Source: an uncultured Lachnospiraceae bacterium (GTDB taxonomy: Bacteria; Bacillota; Clostridia; Lachnospirales; Lachnospiraceae). From it: a stretch of DNA of 64,000 nucleotides. The stretch spans positions 1 through 64,000 of the forward strand of contig CATLGV010000022.1 of the NCBI GenBank assembly GCA_949948735.1, in the 5' to 3' direction. Shown here one piece after another: positions 24,230-33,185 of the stretch. Positions within the stretch are counted from its first letter, which is position 1. The number at the start of each line of letters is the position of its first letter. A model generated the notes under the pieces. It was not told where the DNA came from and ran no database searches. It saw only the letters and a program-made list of their open reading frames with translations. The translations under genes were made by a program, and so were the position numbers.

Positions 24230-24874
24230 TTGAAAATGAAGTTGAGAAAGGTAGTGAAGGCGGACATGTATTCGAAAAATTCATTTCTTCTGTTTGTCGT
24301 GAATACGCTGCTTACGGCAATGCTCCTGATTTCAAGGGGACATACCGTACAGGGGGCCAAAGCGGCGGTATTTGGGCCTGAGAACGGCGCCGAAGAACAG
24401 TTTACACGAATTGTAGAGATAGAGCCGCGGGCGTCCATTCAGCGGATTATCACATATAAGGATTTAATGCCGGCATATTGTATTCATGTGTCGCAGCAGG
24501 ATATAGAGACGCTGATGAAAATCGTGGAGGCGGAGGCCGGCGGAGAGGGCAGGACGGGAAAGCTGCTGGTGGCGGACGTGGTTATCAACCGCGTGAAAAG
24601 CAGACGGTTCCCGGACAACGTGACGGACGTGGTTTACCAGAAGCTGCAGAATGTGGCGCAGTTCTCGCCGGTGGGAAACGGCACGATCGATTCGGTCAAG
24701 GTCTCGGACGAGACGCGGGAGGTCGTATTGAGCGCGCTTCGGGGCGAGGACATTTCGAACGGGGCCTTGTATTTTATGGCCAGAAAATATACGTCTCCGG
24801 AGAATGCGGCATGGTTTGACAATCATCTGACCTTTTTGTTCTCGTACGGCGGACATGACTTTTACGGGCCGTAG
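24230..24874 (+). CDS. SleB-type cell wall hydrolase (Hydrolase_2)
   Basis: 214 residues. A membrane-anchor or signal segment at about 17-35 (SFLLFVVNTLLTAMLLISRG) is followed by the hydrolase_2 domain (VSQQDIETLMKIVEAEAGGE, then VVINRVKSRRFPDNVTDVVY and NGALYFMARK). The Glu in VEAEAGGE is the presumed catalytic residue of this lytic transglycosylase-like family, which includes SleB and CwlJ acting on spore cortex. It lacks the peptidoglycan-binding repeat of SleB and could act on vegetative wall. TTG start at 24230 with AGAGGT ten bases upstream; ATG at 24236 is possible. Confidence 0.85.
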   Translation: MKMKLRKVVKADMYSKNSFLLFVVNTLLTAMLLISRGHTVQGAKAAVFGPENGAEEQFTRIVEIEPRASIQRIITYKDLMPAYCIHVSQQDIETLMKIVEAEAGGEGRTGKLLVADVVINRVKSRRFPDNVTDVVYQKLQNVAQFSPVGNGTIDSVKVSDETREVVLSALRGEDISNGALYFMARKYTSPENAAWFDNHLTFLFSYGGHDFYGP

Positions 24875-24883
24875 AAGCCGGGG

Positions 24884-25735
24884 CTAAGCTTCCGGCGCGC
24901 GGTACCGGGTCGGCGTAACGCCCAGACGGCGCTTAAAGGCGGAGCAGAAAACGCTCTCACAGGAAAAACCGGTGCGAAAGCAGATGTCCTTTACGGACAT
25001 CCGGGAATTCTTCAGCAGATATTTCGCGGCGGAAATCCGCGTGTGGAGAATGTATTCGTGCGGTGTAAAGCCGGTTTCCCCCTTAAAGACGCGGATAAAA
25101 TGATACGGACTTAAGCCGGCAAGCCGCGCCAGCGCTTCTACGGTGATATTTTCCGTGTAGTGCTCGTTGATATAAGCGACGATTCGTTCCGTTATGCCCG
25201 CAGAGCCGGGGCTGCCAACCTCCGAAGACGGATACAGCAGGAAGCAGGTCAGGATATCGGTGAGGTATTTGGACATCAGCGGTTCCCGGACGGGGCGGCC
25301 CAGGGCGAAGGTATCATAGATGGCAGTCAGTCCGGCGTGGGCCGCATGGAAGTCCGGCGCGGAAAAAACATTGCCCAGTCGGGCAGCCACCGCGTCATAC
25401 CAGTCTCGGGCGGCAACGCCGTCAAAATGGCACCAGCAGCATTCGCAGCCGCTGTCACAGGAATAGGCGTGGCGCTGATAGCAGTCAAGCAGGATAAAAG
25501 AACCGGCGCCGGCGCATACGCGCCGGTTCTCCAATGTCAGATCCAGTTTTCCCTCTGTAATATAAATCAACAGGAAGCTGTCGTAGGCCTCCCGGTGCAG
25601 CCGGTAGCCGGCCTTATAGATGAAGCGGCCGCACTGCAGCGGATAAAAGAACATTTTCTGGGCCGATTTGCTTGGCGCATAGACAAAATACTCCGATTCC
25701 GGAGCGACAAATTCTTCGCAGGATTTCAAAATCAT
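24884..25735 (-). CDS. AraC-family transcriptional regulator, divergent from the DUF5107 gene
   Basis: 283 residues. An N-terminal cupin-like ligand domain (about 40-140) includes FLLIYITEGKLDL and GAGSFILLDCYQRHAY, as in sugar-responsive AraC/RhaS proteins. The C-terminal double HTH (about 185-280) contains ITVEALARLAGLSPYHFIRV and VKDICFRTGFSCESVFCSAF. Cysteines cluster at SGCECCWCHF. Divergent with 195 bp to the DUF5107 gene at 25931, the usual place for its regulator. The ATG at 25735 lies directly after AGGAGGGA, so the TTG two codons on may be the real start. Confidence 0.88.
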   Translation of the reverse strand: MILKSCEEFVAPESEYFVYAPSKSAQKMFFYPLQCGRFIYKAGYRLHREAYDSFLLIYITEGKLDLTLENRRVCAGAGSFILLDCYQRHAYSCDSGCECCWCHFDGVAARDWYDAVAARLGNVFSAPDFHAAHAGLTAIYDTFALGRPVREPLMSKYLTDILTCFLLYPSSEVGSPGSAGITERIVAYINEHYTENITVEALARLAGLSPYHFIRVFKGETGFTPHEYILHTRISAAKYLLKNSRMSVKDICFRTGFSCESVFCSAFKRRLGVTPTRYRAPEA

Positions 25736-25883
25736 TCCCTCCTAAAACAAGTACTATATCCAAATAATAAGGGATATTTGCAAGATTGACAACCGCAAAA
25801 AATATAAACAGGACCGCAACCGCGGCTAATGCTTTTTTGAGGTCTGCAGCGTATTCTGTAGGTAGAAGGCTATAGCGGGAATA

Positions 25884-25908
25884 CCTGTCAGGAATGCCTG
25901 CCAGGCAT
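25884..25908 (+). promoter_or_regulatory. Tandem palindromes CCTGNCAGG upstream of the DUF5107 gene
   Basis: CCTGTCAGG (25884-25892) and CCTGCCAGG (25897-25905) recur with a 13-bp period; the second is the centre of a larger inverted repeat ATGCCT-GCC-AGGCAT (25894-25908). They lie just before the ribosome binding site (AAGGAAGGCGGG). They could be an operator or a translational hairpin. A separate ATATCC..GGATAT repeat lies at 25756-25777 nearer the AraC gene. No gene is seen in 25736-25930. Confidence 0.4.
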
Positions 25909-25930
25909 ATAAAAAGGAAGGCGGGATTTT

Positions 25931-28900
25931 ATGAGCAGTGCAAAGGTTTGGGCGGAGACGGTCGTGATTCCGACGTATGAAATCGGGGAGGCGGAGAAGA
26001 ATCCGGTATTTCTGGAAAAGCGCGTGTATCAGGGCAGCAGCGGAAAGGTGTATCCCTATCCCACAGTCGAGCGGCTTGGCGACAAGAAGCGGGACAAGGC
26101 GTATACGGCGGTATATCTGGAAAACGAATATCTGAAGGTGATGGTGCTGCCCCAGCTGGGCGGAAGAATCCAGCGGGCTTACGATAAGACGAACGGCTAT
26201 GATTTTGTCTATTACAATCATGTCATAAAGCCGGCGCTGGTGGGCCTGACCGGGCCGTGGATTTCCGGCGGGATTGAGTTTAACTGGCCGCAGCATCACC
26301 GGCCGACGACCTTTCTTCCGGTGGATTATGAGCTTGCAGAGGAGGAAGGGAGCGTTTCGGTGCTGTGCCATGACGTGGATCAGATGTACGGGACGAAGTG
26401 CATTACAAGGATTACGCTGTATGCGGGCAGGGCTTATATTGAGATTACCGGACAGCTCTACAACCGCACGCCGCAGCCGCAGACATTTCTGTGGTGGGCC
26501 AATCCGGCGGTTGCGGTCAACGAGGATACGCAGTCCATTTTTCCGCCGGACGTGCATGCGGTGATGGATCACGGGAAAAGGGATGTGTCCCGCTTTCCGA
26601 TTGCGACGGGCGTTTATTACAAAAAGGATTACAGTGAGGGTGTGGATATTTCGCGGTACAAAAATATTCCGGTGCCCACCTCCTATATGGCGGAGAAGTC
26701 CAAATATGATTTTGTGGGCGGCTATGACTACGGAAAGGAGGCCGGCCTGCTCCATGTGGCCGACCACCATATTTCGCCGGGCAAAAAGCAGTGGACATGG
26801 GGCTGCGGGGATTTCGGCAGGGCATGGGACCGGAATCTTACGGACGGGGACGGGCCTTATGTGGAGCTGATGACGGGGGTTTACACCGACAACCAGCCGG
26901 ATTTTGCATGGCTTAAGCCCTTTGAGGAGAAAACCTTTCAACAGTATTTTATGCCGTACAAGGCGGTTGGACAGGTCAAAAACGCCACCGTGGATGCGGC
27001 GGTGCATCTCTCGTACAGCGACGGGGAGGCCCGGGTGATTGTCTATGCGACCAGCCTTTATGAGCAGGCCGAAATCGTTCTGACGGCGTCGGGGAAGACG
27101 GTGCTCGACGAGAAGGCGCGGATTTCGCCGACGGATATTTACAGGACTGTAGTGAAGCTGCCGAATCAAAAGGAGGAAGCGCTGCACCTTTTGGTCTGTG
27201 CGGACAACCGGTGTCTGGTGGAATACCGGCCGGAGCCGTATGAAATCCCCAGGCTTCCGGAGCCCGCCAGAGCGGCGAAGGAGCCAAAGGAGATACAGAC
27301 CTGCGAGGAGCTTTATCTGACCGGGCAGCATCTTGAGCAGTACCGCCACGCGACGTTTCTTCCCGACCCGTATTATCTGGAGGGACTCAGGCGGGATGAC
27401 GGGGACATCCGACTCAATAACGCATATGGGCAGCTTCTTATGAGAAGGGGGCTTTTTGCGGAGTCGGAGCGGTATTTCCGGAAGGCGCTGGAGCGCCTGA
27501 CATGGCGAAATCCGAATCCTTATAACAGCGAGAGCTTTTATCTGCTTGGCCTTTCCCTGCTTTATCAGGACAGGGAAGCGGAGGCGTACGACGCGTTTTA
27601 CAAAGCGGCCTGGAGTAACGAGCAGCAGGAGACGGCTTATTATTATCTGGCAGTCATCGATGCAAGAGCGGGGCGTTTTTCGCGGGCATACGCCCATGTG
27701 GAGAAGGCGCTGGTGAAAAACGCGCACAATATCAAGGCAAGAGGGCTGAAGGCTTATCTGCTTAGAAGGCTGGGAAAATCCTGTGAGGCCGAAAGCCAGA
27801 TTGCGGAAAATCTGCGGCTGGACCCGTTTGATTTCGTCTCCTGCAACGAGCAGGCTCTTTTGCACGATAATGAGAGCGCTCTTCGGGCGGCTCTGAACGC
27901 AAAGCTGCGGTTTCGCGAGAACTACCTGATGGCGGCAAGGGATTACGCGGAATTTGGCGCTTACGCGGAGGCCTGCGCGCTGCTGGAGGGCTGTGCGGAG
28001 GTGTATCCGATGCTGTATTATTACAAGGCTTATTATACATACCGGCTGCGGCGCGGCACGGGAAGCGGCGTGGAGGTCTGTGTCACCGACCTGCTGCAAA
28101 AGGCGGAGGCCTGTGCGCCCGATTACTGCTTCCCCAATAAGGCGGAGGATATTGCGGTGCTGCGCTTTGCCGTTGCAAACGGCTGTAAGGCGAGGGCAGC
28201 TTACTATCTGGGCTGTCTGTTTTACGACAGGCTGCAGTGGGAGGAGGCGTTATCCCTGTGGGAGACTGCCGCGCAGGCGGATTCCCGGTTCCCTGCGGTA
28301 TATCGAAATCTGGCGCTGGTCTACTACAACAAAAAGAAGGACGCGAAGCGGGCGCAGGCGGCACTCGAAAAGGCCTTTGCGCTCAATCCCGGGGATGCGC
28401 GCGTCTTTCTGGAGCTGGATCAGCTGTATAAGAAGCTTGGCTGGACGTTTGAACAGCGTCTGGAGCAGTATGAAGTGCATAAGGAGCTGATACGGCAGCG
28501 GGACGATTTGTATGTGGAGTATATCACGCTGGTAAACCTGTCGGGAGACCATGAAAAGGCGTACGCCTGCATGATGGGGCACCAATTCCATCCGTGGGAA
28601 GGCGGAGAGGGAAAGGTAACCGCGCAGTATACGCTTGCGTTGCTGGAGCTGGCGCGAGAGGCATACCGGGAAGGACGCTTTACAAGGGCGGAGGAGCTGC
28701 TGCGAAGCGCGCTCGTCTATCCTGAAAACCTTGGGGAAGGAAAGCTGGAGGGCACGAAGGATAACCATATTTACTATTATCTTGGTCTGGCGCTTGCGGC
28801 GCAGGGCAGGGAAGCGGAGGCGGCGGAGTGCTTTGTGCGGGCGACAGACGGTACGGACGAGCCGGCGGGGGCGATGTACTACAACGACCAGCCGGCGGAT

Positions 28901-29227
28901 ATGATACTGTATCAGGGGCTTGCGTATCGGAAGCTGGGAAGAGAAAAGGAGGCCAGAGCGCGGTTTTACCGCCTGCTCGACTACGGCGAGCGGCATCTGG
29001 AGGACGACGTAAAGATTGAATATTTCGCGGTTTCCCTGCCGGACTTTCTGATTTTCGACGAGGACTACACAAGGAAAAACCGCGCGCATTGCTGTTATCT
29101 GATGGCGCTGGGGCATATCGGACTGGGCGACAGGGAAAGGGCGGCGCATTATCTTAAAGAAACGGAGGCGCTGGAGCCGTCGCATATGATGTGCAGGGTG
29201 TATCAGAATTGTTTTTCGGATATGTAA
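25931..29227 (+). CDS. DUF5107 domain protein with long TPR array (1098 aa), likely carbohydrate-related
   Basis: Residues 1-370 are a DUF5107 domain, with a galactose-mutarotase-like beta-sandwich pattern (NEYLKVMVLPQLGGRIQRAY, then ISGGIEFNWPQHHRPTTF and TFLWWANPAVAVNED). The remaining 700 residues are helical TPR repeats (for example NSESFYLLGLSLLYQDREAE, AYDAFYKAAWSNEQQE). No signal peptide, so it is cytoplasmic. The mutarotase-like fold, the conserved Glu/His/Trp residues and the AraC neighbour suggest binding or conversion of a sugar or glycoside; a glycoside-hydrolase-like role is inference only. AAGGAAGGCGG precedes the ATG. It stands alone in its operon or leads into the gene at 29291. 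Confidence 0.8.
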   Translation: MSSAKVWAETVVIPTYEIGEAEKNPVFLEKRVYQGSSGKVYPYPTVERLGDKKRDKAYTAVYLENEYLKVMVLPQLGGRIQRAYDKTNGYDFVYYNHVIKPALVGLTGPWISGGIEFNWPQHHRPTTFLPVDYELAEEEGSVSVLCHDVDQMYGTKCITRITLYAGRAYIEITGQLYNRTPQPQTFLWWANPAVAVNEDTQSIFPPDVHAVMDHGKRDVSRFPIATGVYYKKDYSEGVDISRYKNIPVPTSYMAEKSKYDFVGGYDYGKEAGLLHVADHHISPGKKQWTWGCGDFGRAWDRNLTDGDGPYVELMTGVYTDNQPDFAWLKPFEEKTFQQYFMPYKAVGQVKNATVDAAVHLSYSDGEARVIVYATSLYEQAEIVLTASGKTVLDEKARISPTDIYRTVVKLPNQKEEALHLLVCADNRCLVEYRPEPYEIPRLPEPARAAKEPKEIQTCEELYLTGQHLEQYRHATFLPDPYYLEGLRRDDGDIRLNNAYGQLLMRRGLFAESERYFRKALERLTWRNPNPYNSESFYLLGLSLLYQDREAEAYDAFYKAAWSNEQQETAYYYLAVIDARAGRFSRAYAHVEKALVKNAHNIKARGLKAYLLRRLGKSCEAESQIAENLRLDPFDFVSCNEQALLHDNESALRAALNAKLRFRENYLMAARDYAEFGAYAEACALLEGCAEVYPMLYYYKAYYTYRLRRGTGSGVEVCVTDLLQKAEACAPDYCFPNKAEDIAVLRFAVANGCKARAAYYLGCLFYDRLQWEEALSLWETAAQADSRFPAVYRNLALVYYNKKKDAKRAQAALEKAFALNPGDARVFLELDQLYKKLGWTFEQRLEQYEVHKELIRQRDDLYVEYITLVNLSGDHEKAYACMMGHQFHPWEGGEGKVTAQYTLALLELAREAYREGRFTRAEELLRSALVYPENLGEGKLEGTKDNHIYYYLGLALAAQGREAEAAECFVRATDGTDEPAGAMYYNDQPADMILYQGLAYRKLGREKEARARFYRLLDYGERHLEDDVKIEYFAVSLPDFLIFDEDYTRKNRAHCCYLMALGHIGLGDRERAAHYLKETEALEPSHMMCRVYQNCFSDM

Positions 29228-29290
29228 GTTATCTTCCGGCAGGAGAGCTGATAGAATGTAGCTACTCAGACAGAAAAGGAGGAGCTGCAT

Positions 29291-30433
29291 ATGATTTTGA
29301 GAGGAGAAAAAGTTGAAGGGGCGCTTGACCGCGAATTTATGCTAAATGTGCACCGCAAAGGAATGGAGGCGGCGATGCAGAAAAACGGCCTGCTGGTTGC
29401 ATTCAGGGCGGCGGGGCCGCTTTCGCTGGAAAAGCTGGCGTTTGGAGCGGCTGCGAAACCGCATTCCATTTTGGCAAAAACGATTAAGCCGGAGGAAGTG
29501 GGCCTGGGCGGGAAGCCGTTTGGCGCGCTTTCGCTGAAAGACGTTCTTTACAGTGAGGAAAACTGGGAGGAGATTGCAAAACGCTTTCTGTGCGGGCTGG
29601 TTGGCATACGGAGCGGCCGGGAGGTGGTCGGCCTGTATCTGTCGTCGAAAGGGGGGAGGTTACAGAACGACAGCACGAAACCGGGAACAGTGAGCTTTCC
29701 AAATTTCAACAGCCTGTTGCTTTGGATAAAATCGTTGTTGAGTTCCGTCAAGCCGGCGGACAGGTACGCGTTTGAGTTAGCGCCCTGCTTTATTGCGGGC
29801 GATTATGACATCCATGAGATTCAACGCAAGGCAGAGGGGAAGTACCGGCATATCCCGGCCGGTTCGGCAGAGGAGGCCGGCATTCTGGCAGCACTGTCCC
29901 AGGGTGCTTTAGGCAGCGGCAATCCCGGCAGGGTGGAGCGGGATAAATATATTCCCGGCGAATACAGCCCGATTCAGCATGGGGCGCAGGATAATTATCT
30001 GGAGTTTATGTTCCGGCAGGAGCCGGATGAGGCGCTTGTGCCCAGGGTACTGCTTCCGGATGTCAATATAGCCGTTTACTGCGGAGAAAAGGGAGAGTGG
30101 AGTATTATCCGCAACACCCCGGACAGCGAAATTGTGCGGGAGATTCGGGCGCTGTATGAGCAGGTCGATGACATGAAGACGCTGTATACGGAGTACGGGG
30201 CAGACCTTGAGGCGCATTGGGAGTTAGATAAGGATGAGGTACAGATTGCGTTGATGGAGATGTACGGTCTGACGCCAAACGGATTTATAACGTGCCTGCA
30301 GAACAAAAAGGCCGGGCTTGCGGAATTGGCGGCTGCAGACCCGAGCGACGGCAAATTACGGGAATACATACAGTTTTATGAGAGCCTGATAAAAAAATAC
30401 AGCATATTGCTGAACCCTTCAGGGAAGCCCTGA
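29291..30433 (+). CDS. Hypothetical protein, 380 aa
   Basis: I do not recognise a family. The N-terminus is mixed alpha/beta (LMLNVHRKGMEAAMQKNGLL style, then FRAAGPLSLEKLAFGAAAKP and AKTIKPEEVGLGGKPFGALS). The middle contains YAFELAPCFIAGDYDIHEIQ and the C-terminus is helical (LYEQVDDMKTLYTEYGADLE). No signal or membrane helix. AAAGGAGGAGCT precedes the ATG. It starts 63 bases after the DUF5107 gene on the same strand, so co-transcription is possible, and ends near a strong hairpin. Confidence 0.6.
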   Translation: MILRGEKVEGALDREFMLNVHRKGMEAAMQKNGLLVAFRAAGPLSLEKLAFGAAAKPHSILAKTIKPEEVGLGGKPFGALSLKDVLYSEENWEEIAKRFLCGLVGIRSGREVVGLYLSSKGGRLQNDSTKPGTVSFPNFNSLLLWIKSLLSSVKPADRYAFELAPCFIAGDYDIHEIQRKAEGKYRHIPAGSAEEAGILAALSQGALGSGNPGRVERDKYIPGEYSPIQHGAQDNYLEFMFRQEPDEALVPRVLLPDVNIAVYCGEKGEWSIIRNTPDSEIVREIRALYEQVDDMKTLYTEYGADLEAHWELDKDEVQIALMEMYGLTPNGFITCLQNKKAGLAELAAADPSDGKLREYIQFYESLIKKYSILLNPSGKP

Positions 30434-30494
30434 TAAATCACCGTTTCCCTGAATAAGAGAGAACCCTGTCTATTTTTTGAATCAATTGAGGTTA

Positions 30495-30532
30495 CAGGAA
30501 GCACTTTCAACAGTGCTTCCTGCAGCCTTTTT
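30495..30532 (+). terminator. Terminator-like hairpin
   Basis: CAGGAAGCACT (30495-30505) pairs perfectly with AGTGCTTCCTG (30512-30522), loop TTCAAC, followed within a few bases by CCTTTTTG. Confidence 0.75.
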
Positions 30533-30573
30533 GAGACATTGAGGCCTATCTTTAAATAAACACCATAAAACAG

Positions 30574-30602
30574 TTGACAACAGTTCTAAACTGTTATATA
30601 CT
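30574..30602 (+). promoter_or_regulatory. Consensus promoter with overlapping operator for the GntR-ABC operon
   Basis: -35 TTGACA (30574-30579), 17-base spacer, -10 TATACT (30597-30602). The spacer contains the inverted repeat AACAGT-TCTAA-ACTGTT (30579-30595), and further ACAGT/ACTGT half sites flank it on both sides. A repressor bound here would block RNA polymerase; the GntR protein encoded next is the natural candidate. Confidence 0.75.
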
Positions 30603-30658
30603 GTTTGTGAAAAGAGGGGATAACAGATACCGATTAAGAGAGGAGAGGGTCTACGGGA

Positions 30659-31030
30659 ATGAAGCTGATTATTAATAATTCCTCCATGCAGCCGATTTAT
30701 GAACAGATTGTCGGGCAGATTAAGGACGACATTATGAAGGGGCGGCTTGCGCAGGAGGAGATGCTGCCGTCCGTCCGGACGCTTTCAAAGGAGCTGCGAA
30801 TCAGCGCCCTGACGGTAAAAAAGGCGTACGACGCGCTGGAGCAGGAGGGCTTTATCGTCACTGTTCACGGCAAGGGAAGCTTTGTCGCGGGCGTGAGCCG
30901 GAATCTGCTGCTGGAGGAGCAGCGCAAGGAGGTTGAGGCCGCGCTGGAAACAGCCGTGCGCAAGGCGAGAAGCAGCGGCATGACAATGCAGGAGATTCGG
31001 GAGCTGTTTGAGCTTATCATGGAGGGATAA
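30659..31030 (+). CDS. GntR-family regulator, YtrA type
   Basis: 123 residues: a winged helix at about 10-76 (QPIYEQIVGQIKDDIMKGRL, then ALTVKKAYDALEQEGFIVTV) followed by only about 40 residues of helical dimerisation tail, the short C-terminus that defines the YtrA subgroup. YtrA regulators repress the ABC transporter operon they sit in, often responding to cell-wall antibiotics. It starts the operon behind a promoter with an inverted repeat and is followed after 4 bases by the ABC ATPase. GAGGAGAGGG lies upstream of the ATG. Confidence 0.9.
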   Translation: MKLIINNSSMQPIYEQIVGQIKDDIMKGRLAQEEMLPSVRTLSKELRISALTVKKAYDALEQEGFIVTVHGKGSFVAGVSRNLLLEEQRKEVEAALETAVRKARSSGMTMQEIRELFELIMEG

Positions 31031-31034
31031 AACA

Positions 31035-31886
31035 ATGCTGTTAGAGATGAAGGATGTGAAGAAAAGATACGGCGCATTTGAGCTGGCGTGCTCGATGCAG
31101 CTGCGGGAGGGATGTGTTACCGGGCTGATCGGACAAAACGGCGCGGGAAAGAGTACGGCGTTTAAGGCAATCTTAGGGCTGATCACACCGGATGGCGGGT
31201 CAGTCAGCGTATTCGGAAAGGAGCCTGCCGCGCTGACAGCGAGAGAGCGGATGGATATCGGCGTGTCGTTTGCGGATGCCGGCTTCAGCAATTATCTTAA
31301 GATTAAGGATTTGATACCGATTATGAAGGCGGAATACAAGGGCTTTGAGGCAGACGCCTTTCGGGAGCGCTGTGAACGGTTCGGGCTTCCGATGAATAAG
31401 AATCTGAAGGAGTTTTCTACCGGTATGAAGGCAAAGGTCAAGCTGCTGGTCGCGATGTCGCATAAGGCGAAGCTGCTGATACTGGATGAGCCTACGGCCG
31501 GGCTGGACGTCCTTGCCAGAGAGGAGCTGCTGGATTTGCTGCGGGCCTATATGGAGGACGGGGACTGCGGCATTCTGATCAGCTCGCACATCTCAAGCGA
31601 TCTGGAGGGCTTTTGCGACGATATTTATATGATCGATTCGGGGCGCATTGTCCTGCATGAGGACACAGATGTCCTGTTGAGTGAATACGGCATGATGAAG
31701 CTGACGCAGGAGCAGTACGAGCGGGTGGATAAGGCATACATCCTGAGGCAGCGGGCGGAAAGCTACGGGTACAGCTGCCTGACGAACCGGAAGCAGTTCT
31801 ATGCGGAGAATTATCCGGACATTGCGATGGAAAAGGGAAGCATTGACAATGTGATAACCCTGATGGTGAAAGGAGCGGCGTTATGA
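31035..31886 (+). CDS. ABC transporter ATP-binding protein
   Basis: 283 residues. Walker A GQNGAGKST at about 33-41, a signature-like FSTGMKAKVKL, Walker B LLILDEPTAGLD and a His-containing switch ISSHISSDLEG. The family is that of export ATPases paired with ABC-2 permeases, as in YtrB. The ATG at 31035 has GGAGGG nine bases upstream; the longer frame from 31008 overlaps the GntR gene. The TGA overlaps the ATG of the permease gene. Probably exports a drug, peptide or lipid; the substrate is unknown. Confidence 0.92.
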   Translation: MLLEMKDVKKRYGAFELACSMQLREGCVTGLIGQNGAGKSTAFKAILGLITPDGGSVSVFGKEPAALTARERMDIGVSFADAGFSNYLKIKDLIPIMKAEYKGFEADAFRERCERFGLPMNKNLKEFSTGMKAKVKLLVAMSHKAKLLILDEPTAGLDVLAREELLDLLRAYMEDGDCGILISSHISSDLEGFCDDIYMIDSGRIVLHEDTDVLLSEYGMMKLTQEQYERVDKAYILRQRAESYGYSCLTNRKQFYAENYPDIAMEKGSIDNVITLMVKGAAL

Positions 31887-32551
31887 AGGGACTGTTGATT
31901 AAGGATTTCAAACTGCTTTTATTGCAGAAAATGTTTCTGGTGATTACGGGCGGCGTGATGCTGGTTCTGTTTTTTAACAACGGCGGGGAGCAGATCGGCT
32001 TTGTCATTGCCTATGCGACCGTGATGGCGGCGATATTGACGATTTCCTCTCTGGCGTATGACGAGATGGATAACAACATGATGTTTCTGCTGACGCTTCC
32101 GACGGGCAGAAGCACTTATGTCCGGGAAAAGTATGTATTCGGTCTGCTCCTCATGCTGGGAACCTGCGGCGGCGGACTGGCTTTGGGCAGCGCGATTCAA
32201 AGGTTCTGGTGGGGCGGCGATTTGTCGGAGGTGCTGGTCACAGCATTGGTGACGCTGGTGCTGGGGGCGCTTATCATAGCGGTTATGATTCCGGTATCGC
32301 TCATTTTCGGGACGGCGCGGTGCAGAGTCGTGATTGTAGCCGGCGTGATCGTGTTCTATGGCATCCTGTATCTGGGGAAGCAGATACTGGCTTCCCTGCA
32401 TGTAAATACCGCCGGGCTGCGGGCTGCGGTCAATGCGTTCTTTGCGCAGAGCATGGGGATGCTCCTTGTGGAGGCCCTTCTGGCGGCAGCGGTGCTTGTG
32501 GGGATTTCCTATGCGGTTACGGCAGCGTATATTAAGCGGAAGCAGTTTTAG
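31883..32551 (+). CDS. ABC-2 type permease
   Basis: 222 residues with six hydrophobic helices, the ABC-2 membrane pattern (for example FLVITGGVMLVLFF, ILTISSLAYDEMDNNMMFLL, MLLVEALLAAAVLVGISYAV). The motif DEMDNNMMFLLTLPTGRSTY resembles ABC2_membrane_5 permeases found with GntR/YtrA regulators. Overlaps the ATPase gene by four bases (ATGA), so the two subunits are made together. Confidence 0.85.
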   Translation: MKGLLIKDFKLLLLQKMFLVITGGVMLVLFFNNGGEQIGFVIAYATVMAAILTISSLAYDEMDNNMMFLLTLPTGRSTYVREKYVFGLLLMLGTCGGGLALGSAIQRFWWGGDLSEVLVTALVTLVLGALIIAVMIPVSLIFGTARCRVVIVAGVIVFYGILYLGKQILASLHVNTAGLRAAVNAFFAQSMGMLLVEALLAAAVLVGISYAVTAAYIKRKQF

Positions 32552-32576
32552 GGAAACGCTGATGAAAGCGTTTCCC
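32551..32576 (+). terminator. Perfect hairpin after the ABC operon, lacking a T-tract
   Basis: GGGAAACGCT (32551-32560) pairs with AGCGTTTCCC (32567-32576). It begins directly after the permease stop codon. No T-run follows, so it may be a 3' stabiliser or a weak terminator. From here to 32687 nothing else is recognised. Confidence 0.5.
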
Positions 32577-32687
32577 GCGCCAGATTTGTGTAAAAACTAA
32601 ATTTGCAGCATAGACACATTGGAAAAGGGGGGGGAGATATACAGCCCTTTTCCAATGTTGAAATACAAAAGGAGCTTCCTGTATAAT

Positions 32688-33185
32688 TCAAATCGAAATT
32701 AAATACATTATCCTATCTGCTATCATATCAATTGTCAAACCACTTGTATCAATACAATTTTCAAAAAATGAGAAAAACGATAAGGATTTTAAACTTGCTT
32801 TAAGCCACTCATTTGTTCTCCATTCACAATTTTTATCATTTTCCCATCTATTGATTAAAGTATTTTTATCGCATACCAAAGTAAAGTTTTTTACTTCTAA
32901 TCCCATATCGGAAATGCCATCAGCAATTTTTTGACAGACCCATTTTTCATCCATCAACCATACGAATACAATCATTTTACATATCGAGCATTTCCTATAG
33001 TTAGCAATCATATGTAGGATATTATCAATAGCCATTGTCTTGGTTTCCTGGTTTCCTACAAAGGGATGAATATCTAAACACCAATCGCCATCAATAAAGG
33101 CTGTGCCTGTACATTTCTCTGCAATATATTTTCCTACTGTTGTTTTCCCTACTCCCATAGGACCATTTATAATTATTACTTTCAT
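32688..33185 (-). CDS. P-loop nucleotide kinase-like protein (AAA_33 type)
   Basis: 165 residues. Walker A in NGPMGVGKTTVGKYI at residues 7-20, and a downstream IDGDWCLDIHPFVG motif resembling shikimate or gluconate kinase-like proteins; such small P-loop proteins are often called AAA family ATPases. The Asp residues after the first strand may bind Mg or substrate. GC content is much lower (about one third) than in the flanks, suggesting transfer. The ATG at 33185 has no convincing ribosome binding site. Substrate unknown. Confidence 0.7.
   Translation of the reverse strand: MKVIIINGPMGVGKTTVGKYIAEKCTGTAFIDGDWCLDIHPFVGNQETKTMAIDNILHMIANYRKCSICKMIVFVWLMDEKWVCQKIADGISDMGLEVKNFTLVCDKNTLINRWENDKNCEWRTNEWLKASLKSLSFFSFFENCIDTSGLTIDMIADRIMYLISI

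Noticed and set aside
25826-28099. A 757-residue minus-strand open frame
   Set aside because: It is antisense to the DUF5107-TPR gene, rich in Arg/Leu/His/Pro as expected for a shadow frame, and has no ribosome binding site or domain.
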